A stretch of DNA of 7,306 nt, taken from Alphaproteobacteria bacterium (GTDB lineage Bacteria > Pseudomonadota > Alphaproteobacteria > Micropepsales > Micropepsaceae). The notes under the pieces were generated by a model, which was not told where the DNA came from, did not search any database, and worked only from the letters and a program-made list of their open reading frames with translations. The stretch covers positions 1-7,306 of the forward strand of contig QKCS01000008.1 of NCBI GenBank assembly GCA_003246795.1, written 5' to 3'. Position numbers and translations under genes: made by a program. Positions 1 to 6,066 of the stretch are shown here, piece after piece; position 1 is the stretch's first letter; the number at the start of each line of letters is the position of its first letter.

Positions 1-59
1 GTCGGGAGGATCTCTTTAAGGATCCTGACGATCTGGCCAAGATCTTGAACGCGAACTAG
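1..59 (+). CDS. tig: C-terminal end of an upstream gene, probably trigger factor (partial)
   Basis: An open frame enters from the left edge (first full codon at 3) and stops at TAG 57-59. The visible tail reads REDLFKDPDDLAKILNAN. It is short, charged and acidic, like the C-terminal tails of alphaproteobacterial trigger factors. The main argument is synteny: tig-clpP-clpX-lon is a widespread bacterial gene order. Trigger factor is the ribosome-bound peptidyl-prolyl isomerase and chaperone that meets nascent chains. The gap to clpP is only 41 nt and holds no convincing terminator, so read-through into clpP is likely. Eighteen residues are too few to prove the family. The frame and stop are seen directly; the name is inferred. 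Confidence 0.5.
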   Translation, partial: REDLFKDPDDLAKILNAN

Positions 60-100
60 ATCCATCAGCGCCGGCCCCTGCCGGATCAGAAGGTAAAGTC

Positions 101-736
101 ATGATCAAGCTGCGCGAATCCGCGAATTTCTTCATGCCGTACGTGGTCGAACAGACGTCGCGGGGCGAGCGCGCTTACGACATTTACTCGCGCCTGCTGA
201 AAGAGCGGATCATCTTCGTTTCCGGCCCGATCGACGAGGGGATCGCAACGCTGGTGACCGCGCAGCTGATGTTCCTAGAGGCCGAGAACCCGAAGAAGGA
301 AATCTGGATGTACATCAACTCGCCCGGCGGGTTGGTGACGGCGGGTTTGGCGATTTACGACACCATGCAGTACATCCGTCCCCCCGTGGCGACGCTGTGC
401 ATCGGCCAGGCCGCATCCGCGGCGTCTTTGCTCCTTTGCGCTGGGGAAAAAGGTCAACGCTTCGCCCTGCCGAATTCGCGCGTCATGTTGCATCAACCTT
501 CAGGCGGCGCTCAGGGACAGGCGACTGATATTGCGCGTCACGCCCAGGAGATCATCAAGCTTAAGAAGCGCCTGAATGGCATCTACGCGAACCACACCGG
601 CCAACCTGTTGAAGCGATTGAAAAGGCCTTGGATCGTGACTACTTCCTGACCGCCGAAGAGGCAAAAACCTTCGGCCTCATTGACCAGGTATTCACCAAG
701 CGCCCCGTCGGTCTGGAACCGGGTCGGACCGATTGA
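101..736 (+). CDS. clpP: ATP-dependent Clp protease proteolytic subunit ClpP
   Basis: ClpP is the serine peptidase that forms a double heptameric ring and degrades polypeptides fed in by ClpX or ClpA in the cytoplasm. The 211-residue length is normal for the family. The catalytic triad is Ser106 (in GQAAS), His131 (in LHQPSGG) and Asp180 (in LDRDYF); the spacings of 25 and 49 residues equal those of E. coli ClpP. The oxyanion and strand motif INSPGG is at 73-78. The processing-site region VVEQTSRGERAYDIYSRLL is intact, so the first dozen residues may be a removed propeptide. The ATG at 101 has an AGAAGG ribosome site at 88-93, seven bases upstream; an in-frame ATG at codon 12 lacks such support. 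The stretch after the nucleophile reads SAAS rather than the common SMGS/SMGA. The protein resembles alphaproteobacterial and mitochondrial ClpP. The ClpX partner is encoded next. Confidence 0.97.
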   Translation: MIKLRESANFFMPYVVEQTSRGERAYDIYSRLLKERIIFVSGPIDEGIATLVTAQLMFLEAENPKKEIWMYINSPGGLVTAGLAIYDTMQYIRPPVATLCIGQAASAASLLLCAGEKGQRFALPNSRVMLHQPSGGAQGQATDIARHAQEIIKLKKRLNGIYANHTGQPVEAIEKALDRDYFLTAEEAKTFGLIDQVFTKRPVGLEPGRTD

Positions 737-945
737 TTCACGGTCAGATTGCGCCATTTGTAGGCTACACCCGCGATTAATGAATTCTTGATCCGTGGCC
801 GTCTAGCATGCTCGAATTGTCCTTGGAGGGCGGGCGCGAAGGGGATTCGGCACGCGTTTGGCTTCACTGGGACTAGACCGGGCGCCTGGCCAGAAACGGC
901 ACGGTTTTCGGAGTACGGTTATCGGGCTGCTGGAGGGATGACACT
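737..945 (+). other. clpP-clpX intergenic region, no gene recognised
   Basis: This 209-nt gap contains no credible coding sequence and no hairpin followed by a T-run, so I see no terminator for clpP. A GACCG/CGGTC pair at 727-731 and 741-745 flanks the clpP stop, but its 9-nt loop and lack of T-tract make it weak. A ribosome site GGAGG (932-936) for clpX lies at the end. The length leaves room for a separate clpX promoter; only a poor candidate is visible and is listed separately. Confidence 0.5.
788..817 (+). promoter_or_regulatory. weak candidate promoter for clpX
   Basis: TTGATC (788-793) and TCGAAT (812-817) match the -35 and -10 hexamers at four of six positions each, with an 18-nt spacer. 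A start near 824 would give a leader of about 120 nt before clpX. Such a match occurs often by chance. It is listed only because the long gap suggests that clpX may have its own promoter. Confidence 0.2.
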
Positions 946-2211
946 ATGAGCAAGAGCGGCAGTGACTCCAAGAACACGCTGTACTGCTCGTTCTGCGGGA
1001 AGAGCCAGCACGAGGTCCGCAAGCTCATTGCGGGCCCGACGGTTTTCATTTGCGACGAGTGCGTCGAACTCTGCATGGACATCATCCGTGAAGAGAACAA
1101 GACGTCGTTGGTCAAGTCGCGCGACGGCGTGCCCACGCCGACCGACATCCGCAAGGTGCTCGACGACTATGTGATCGGCCAGGACCACGCCAAGAAGGTC
1201 CTCTCGGTCGCGGTCCACAATCACTACAAGCGCCTCAGCCATCAGACGAAGAACGGCGAAGTCGAAATCGCGAAGTCGAACATCCTGCTGATCGGCCCGA
1301 CGGGGTGCGGCAAGACGCTGCTCGCCCAGACGCTTGCGCGCATCCTCGACGTCCCCTTCACGATGGCCGACGCCACCACGCTGACCGAAGCCGGTTACGT
1401 GGGCGAGGACGTCGAAAACATCATTCTCAAGCTTCTTCAGTCCGCCGACTACAACGTCGAGCGGGCGCAGCGCGGCATCGTCTACATCGACGAGGTCGAT
1501 AAGATCAGCCGCAAGTCCGACAACCCGTCGATCACGCGGGACGTCTCGGGCGAAGGCGTGCAGCAGGCGCTGCTCAAGATCATGGAAGGCACGGTGGCCA
1601 GCGTTCCCCCGCAAGGCGGCCGCAAGCACCCGCAGCAGGAATTCCTGCAGGTCGACACGACTAACATCCTGTTCATCTGCGGCGGCGCCTTCGCCGGCCT
1701 TGATCGCATCATCTCGGCGCGCGGCCGCGGTTCGTCGATCGGTTTCGGCGCGGACGTTCAGTCCCCGGACGATCGCGGTACGGGCGCGATCCTGCGCGAG
1801 ATCGAACCGGAAGATCTCTTGAAGTTCGGTCTGATCCCGGAATTCGTCGGCCGCTTGCCGGTCTTGGCGACGCTGGAGGACTTGGACATCGACGCGTTGA
1901 TGACGATCCTGACCAGGCCGAAGAACGCGCTGGTGAAGCAGTATCAGCGCCTGTTCGACATGGAAGGCATCGCGCTCACATTCTCCGACGACGCGCTCAA
2001 GTCCATCGCGCGCAAGGCCATCGCGCGCAAGACGGGCGCCCGCGGCCTCCGCTCGATCATGGAAAGCATTCTGCTCGACACGATGTTCGATCTGCCGGGC
2101 ATGCGCGGCGTGTCGGAGGTCGTGATCAACGGCGAAGTCGCCGAGGGTAGGGCGCGGCCGCTCTTGATCTACGCCGACAAGCGCACCGAGACCACTTCGG
2201 CCGCGTCTTGA
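946..2211 (+). CDS. clpX: ATP-dependent Clp protease ATP-binding subunit ClpX
   Basis: ClpX is the hexameric AAA+ unfoldase that recognises tagged substrates such as ssrA-marked chains and threads them into ClpP. The 421-residue protein is complete. The N-terminal zinc-binding domain has Cys14, Cys17, Cys36 and Cys39. Walker A is GPTGCGKT (117-124) and Walker B ends in Asp182-Glu183. The pore-1 loop is GYVGED from Gly150. The RKH substrate-entry loop is Arg226-Lys227-His228. The IGF loop that docks on ClpP is Ile265-Gly266-Phe267. The Arg-finger region is EFVGR (Arg303), and sensor 2 is in GARGLRS (364-370). The ATG at 946 follows GGAGG (932-936) with a 9-nt gap. With the IGF loop intact and clpP just upstream, the product should form a working ClpXP. 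No truncation or unusual residue was noticed. Confidence 0.98.
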   Translation: MSKSGSDSKNTLYCSFCGKSQHEVRKLIAGPTVFICDECVELCMDIIREENKTSLVKSRDGVPTPTDIRKVLDDYVIGQDHAKKVLSVAVHNHYKRLSHQTKNGEVEIAKSNILLIGPTGCGKTLLAQTLARILDVPFTMADATTLTEAGYVGEDVENIILKLLQSADYNVERAQRGIVYIDEVDKISRKSDNPSITRDVSGEGVQQALLKIMEGTVASVPPQGGRKHPQQEFLQVDTTNILFICGGAFAGLDRIISARGRGSSIGFGADVQSPDDRGTGAILREIEPEDLLKFGLIPEFVGRLPVLATLEDLDIDALMTILTRPKNALVKQYQRLFDMEGIALTFSDDALKSIARKAIARKTGARGLRSIMESILLDTMFDLPGMRGVSEVVINGEVAEGRARPLLIYADKRTETTSAAS

Positions 2212-2248
2212 GCCGCCAACCTGGGCGCGAAACCGCGGTTGTGACAAG

Positions 2249-2279
2249 CCCTTGAAGGGAAGGTCTCTCGCCTCCACTT
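2249..2279 (+). promoter_or_regulatory. probable sigma-32 (RpoH) heat-shock promoter of lon
   Basis: CCCTTGAA at 2249-2256 matches the core of the E. coli sigma-32 -35 consensus exactly. CTCCACTT at 2272-2279 agrees with the -10 consensus CCCCATNT at every fixed position except the second and sixth. The 15-nt spacer is within the usual range. Transcription would begin near 2287, giving a leader of about 108 nt before the lon ATG. lon is a classical heat-shock gene, so position and function agree. The -35 also lies in the odd palindrome CCCTTGAAGGG (2249-2259). The motif is seen; its use by RpoH is inferred. Confidence 0.6.
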
Positions 2280-2296
2280 CTCTCGTTCGTTAGTAT

Positions 2297-2313
2297 TTCG
2301 GCGTCACGCCGGA
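2297..2313 (+). promoter_or_regulatory. hairpin in the presumed lon 5' leader
   Basis: CGGCG (2299-2303) and CGCCG (2307-2311) pair around a TCA loop; two further base pairs, one of them G-T, extend the stem outward to 2297 and 2313. It lies about ten bases after the predicted lon transcription start. It has no T-tract, so it is not an ordinary terminator; it could stabilise the 5' end of the transcript. The function is unknown. Confidence 0.3.
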
Positions 2314-2380
2314 TTCGCAGCCGCCCGACACGTCCTCCTCCGTCGGCCGATCGAAGTCCGCGTTGGCGCCACGCCATCGA

Positions 2381-2388
2381 AAGGCAGG
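2381..2388 (+). promoter_or_regulatory. ribosome binding site that decides the lon start
   Basis: The purine-rich AAGGCAGG ends 6 nt before the ATG at 2395. An in-frame TTG at 2389 would directly abut this site with no spacer, so the ATG is the better start and the protein is 806 residues. Confidence 0.65.
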
Positions 2389-2394
2389 TTGAGA

Positions 2395-4815
<2,421 letters not shown>

Positions 4816-4859
4816 GCGCGCCCAAAAATTGAGCAATATGGCGAAAGCTGAGAAAAACA

Positions 4860-4888
4860 GGGGCCGGCGGAGTTAATCCGCTGGCCCC
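4860..4888. terminator. GC-rich hairpin after lon, possible terminator
   Basis: GGGGCCGGCGGA (4860-4871) pairs with TCCGCTGGCCCC (4877-4888) in a 12-bp stem with one G-T wobble and a GTTAA loop, 45 nt after the lon stop. On the plus strand it is followed by GATTGCGTTCTC, a poor T-tract. On the minus strand it is followed by TGTTTTTCTC, a better one. It probably ends or attenuates lon transcription and may act better against transcription from the opposite direction. Confidence 0.65.
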
Positions 4889-4914
4889 GATTGCGTTCTC
4901 CCGTCATTTTGCGC

Positions 4915-4932
4915 GGAAATCTGCGGATTTCC
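4915..4932. repeat. inverted repeat just upstream of the hupB -35
   Basis: GGAAATC (4915-4921) and GATTTCC (4926-4932) are perfect reverse complements around TGCG. The right arm ends one base before the TTGACA of the hupB promoter. As DNA it could be an operator site; as RNA it could be a second 3' hairpin of the lon transcript, followed by TTTGAC. The sequence does not decide between these. Confidence 0.6.
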
Positions 4933-4933
4933 T

Positions 4934-4961
4934 TTGACAGGCAACAGGCAGCCCTTACAGT
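4934..4961 (+). promoter_or_regulatory. housekeeping sigma-70-type promoter of hupB
   Basis: A perfect -35 TTGACA (4934-4939) is followed after 16 nt by TACAGT (4956-4961), which matches TATAAT at four of six positions. Transcription should start near 4968, giving a leader of about 60 nt. A strong promoter fits HU, one of the most abundant nucleoid proteins. The location between the lon hairpin and hupB supports it. Confidence 0.75.
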
Positions 4962-5029
4962 CCGGCCCCGAGTTTGCGGGCAAAACCGCCCGTTTTCCGT
5001 CACCTCCAAACCGAAACCCGCGAGGACAC

Positions 5030-5305
5030 ATGAACAAGAACGATCTGGTCGCGGCAGTCGCCGACAAGACGACGGTGCCGAAGGCCGAGGCCGAGAAGAT
5101 CATCGATGCAACCTTGGATATCATCACGAACACGCTGAAGGGCGGTGACGAGGTCCGCCTCGTCGGCTTCGGCACTTTCGTCGTGACGACGCGCAAGGCC
5201 GGCACGGGGCGCAACCCGCGCACGGGCGAGGAGATCAAGATTCCCGCTTCGCGCCAGCCGAAGTTCCGCGCCGGCAAGCAACTCAAGGACGCGGTCAACG
5301 GGTAA
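5030..5305 (+). CDS. hupB: HU family DNA-binding protein (HU-beta type)
   Basis: HU is a small histone-like protein that binds and bends DNA without strong sequence preference as a dimer, shaping the nucleoid. The 91-residue product has the standard length. The N-terminal helical dimer region opens with MNKNDLVAAVADKT. The family signature region starts at GFGTF (46-50), and the beta-arm GRNPRTGEE (60-68) carries Pro63, the residue that intercalates into DNA. The basic C-terminal segment is PKFRAGKQLKDAV. The ATG at 5030 follows GAGGA (5022-5026); the frame stays open upstream to a TTG at 4934, but that codon lies inside the promoter and the added residues are not HU-like. The gene has its own promoter and a strong terminator, so it is monocistronic. 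HU next to lon is a common arrangement, hence the hupB name; HU-alpha versus HU-beta cannot be told from one copy. Confidence 0.96.
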   Translation: MNKNDLVAAVADKTTVPKAEAEKIIDATLDIITNTLKGGDEVRLVGFGTFVVTTRKAGTGRNPRTGEEIKIPASRQPKFRAGKQLKDAVNG

Positions 5306-5307
5306 GA

Positions 5308-5329
5308 ATTCGGTCCGAAAGGGCCGGGT
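5308..5329 (+). other. GAAA-tetraloop hairpin in the hupB 3' UTR
   Basis: Bases 5308-5316 pair with 5321-5329 around the loop GAAA, a GNRA tetraloop; the inner six pairs contain one G-T wobble and the outer ones are weaker. It sits between the hupB stop and the main terminator. It may protect the mRNA 3' end, which is an inference. Confidence 0.45.
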
Positions 5330-5331
5330 AG

Positions 5332-5370
5332 AACAAGGGCGCGGATCGCCGATCTGCGCCCTTGTTTTTT
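5332..5370 (+). terminator. strong intrinsic terminator of hupB
   Basis: AACAAGGGCGC (5332-5342) pairs perfectly with GCGCCCTTGTT (5356-5366). The stem continues inward through one G-T pair and four Watson-Crick pairs to a GCC loop at 5348-5350, making a 16-bp stem. A run of six T (5365-5370) follows. This is a textbook Rho-independent terminator and separates hupB from the tRNA gene. Confidence 0.95.
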
Positions 5371-5397
5371 GCGGGGCCAGTGGCCCTCTGCTATCTG
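5369..5397 (+). promoter_or_regulatory. possible promoter of tRNA-Val
   Basis: TATCTG (5392-5397) lies about 8 nt before the tRNA. TTGCGG (5369-5374) lies 17 nt upstream of it and keeps only the TTG of the -35 consensus. The GCTATC context resembles alphaproteobacterial -10 regions. A promoter is needed here because the hupB terminator is strong, but the match is modest. Confidence 0.4.
5374..5386. repeat. palindrome in the spacer of the tRNA-Val promoter
   Basis: GGGCCAGTGGCCC is a perfect inverted repeat of six-base arms around a central G. It begins four bases after the T-run of the hupB terminator and occupies the spacer of the putative tRNA promoter. It may be a GC-rich discriminator of no regulatory meaning, or a protein-binding site. 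Confidence 0.5.
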
Positions 5398-5404
5398 AGG
5401 CGCC

Positions 5405-5480
5405 GGGCGATTAGCTCAGTTGGTAGAGCGCATCGTTTACACCGATGATGTCGGCGGTTCGAGTCCGTCATCGCCCACCA
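5405..5480 (+). tRNA. tRNA-Val (anticodon UAC)
   Basis: The cloverleaf is complete. The acceptor stem GGGCGAT (5405-5411) pairs with ATCGCCC (5470-5476). The D arm is GCTC/GAGC with an AGTTGGTA loop. The anticodon stem CATCG/CGATG encloses TTTACAC, giving anticodon TAC at 5438-5440, which reads GUA and other valine codons. The T arm is GGCGG/CCGTC with one G-T pair and loop TTCGAGT. The discriminator A and an encoded CCA close the gene. At 76 nt it is of normal length. It sits between hupB and the SRPBCC gene; no duplicated 3' end suggesting an integrated element was noticed in the window. Confidence 0.98.
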
Positions 5481-5492
5481 TCCTTCGCTTGC

Positions 5493-5511
5493 CGGGATTC
5501 GCCTGATCCCG
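5493..5511 (+). other. hairpin between tRNA-Val and the SRPBCC gene
   Basis: CGGGAT (5493-5498) and ATCCCG (5506-5511) pair around a 7-nt loop. No T-tract follows, so it is at best a weak terminator and more likely a processing or stability element of a tRNA-mRNA precursor. This is an inference. Confidence 0.3.
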
Positions 5512-5538
5512 CGCGACCGATAGGGGAGGGGACACAAA

Positions 5539-6066
5539 ATGCGGATGGGAATTCTAGCCGCGCTTTCGCTCTTGGCGTCGGCAATCGGCGCAGAAGCCAA
5601 GGTTTTGACCAAGGGCCCAACAGGCTTCGTCGTCGAGCACAAAGCGGAACTCGCAGCCGACGCGCGCAAAGCCTACGACGCCTTCGTGAATGTCGGCGCT
5701 TGGTGGAGTAGCGACCATTCATTCTCGGGCGATGCCGCGAATATGACGGTCGACGCCTCGCCCGGCGGCTGCTGGTGCGAAAAGCTGCCGGACGGCGGTG
5801 GCGTGAAGCACATGGAGGTCATCCATGCCAACCCCGGTGGGATGCTGGTCTTCGCCGGCGGACTCGGACCGCTTCAATTCATAGGCGTTGCCGGTTCGAT
5901 GACGGTGAGTTTCGCGAACAACGCCGGCAAGACGACGGTCACGCTACACTACGACGTAGGCGGCCGCGACGACAAGGACTTCGCCGAGATATCGGCGGCC
6001 GTGGACGGCGTGCTCGCGGAGCAAGTCGCCCGCTACGCCGCGTTCGTCAGCACCGGCAAGCCTTGA
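5539..6066 (+). CDS. exported SRPBCC (START-like) domain protein of unknown function
   Basis: The 175-residue product starts with a typical signal peptide: basic MRM, a hydrophobic core GILAALSLLASAIGA, and a likely cut after Ala20 in the AEA-K context. The mature part matches the SRPBCC/AHSA1-like fold as I know it. It shows an opening strand with VVEHKAEL, a helix ADARKAYDAFVNVGAWW, and SFSGDAANMTVDASPGG, followed by strands with GPLQFIGVAGSMTVSF and a C-terminal helix (AVDGVLAEQVARYAAFV). This fold makes a deep hydrophobic pocket for small ligands; the ligand here is unknown. Cys78 and Cys80 form a CxC pair that could be a periplasmic disulfide or metal site. The ATG at 5539 follows an AGGGGAGGGGA purine tract at 5522-5532. 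No clear promoter lies in the 58 nt after the tRNA, so read-through from the tRNA is possible. Its stop abuts the stop of the next, convergent gene. Confidence 0.85.
   Translation: MRMGILAALSLLASAIGAEAKVLTKGPTGFVVEHKAELAADARKAYDAFVNVGAWWSSDHSFSGDAANMTVDASPGGCWCEKLPDGGGVKHMEVIHANPGGMLVFAGGLGPLQFIGVAGSMTVSFANNAGKTTVTLHYDVGGRDDKDFAEISAAVDGVLAEQVARYAAFVSTGKP

Noticed and set aside
44..67. CTTGAA followed by ATCCATCA before clpP, as a second sigma-32 promoter
   Set aside because: The -35 matches, but the spacer is only 10 nt and the -10 box agrees at few positions, so it falls outside the normal sigma-32 geometry.
71..84. CCGGC-CCCT-GCCGG hairpin between the upstream gene and clpP
   Set aside because: The stem is only 5 bp and no T-tract follows, so it is not a credible terminator.
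808..876. 22-codon open frame starting with ATG in the clpP-clpX gap
   Set aside because: No ribosome binding site precedes it, and its sequence is not like any small protein I know.
2231..2240. AACCGCGGTT perfect palindrome after clpX
   Set aside because: Ten bases of self-complementary GC-rich DNA occur by chance, and it has neither loop nor T-tract to act as a terminator.
919..2277. 452-residue open frame antisense to clpX
   Set aside because: It mirrors clpX codons and is dominated by Arg, Ala, Asp and Val. No family is recognisable; it is a composition artefact.
4934..5029. N-terminal extension of HU from a TTG at 4934
   Set aside because: The TTG is part of the -35 promoter box, and the extra 32 residues do not resemble HU; the ATG at 5030 has a ribosome site and gives the standard length.
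5445..5711. 88-residue frame starting inside tRNA-Val
   Set aside because: It begins within the tRNA anticodon arm and overlaps the SRPBCC gene in another frame, with no motif.
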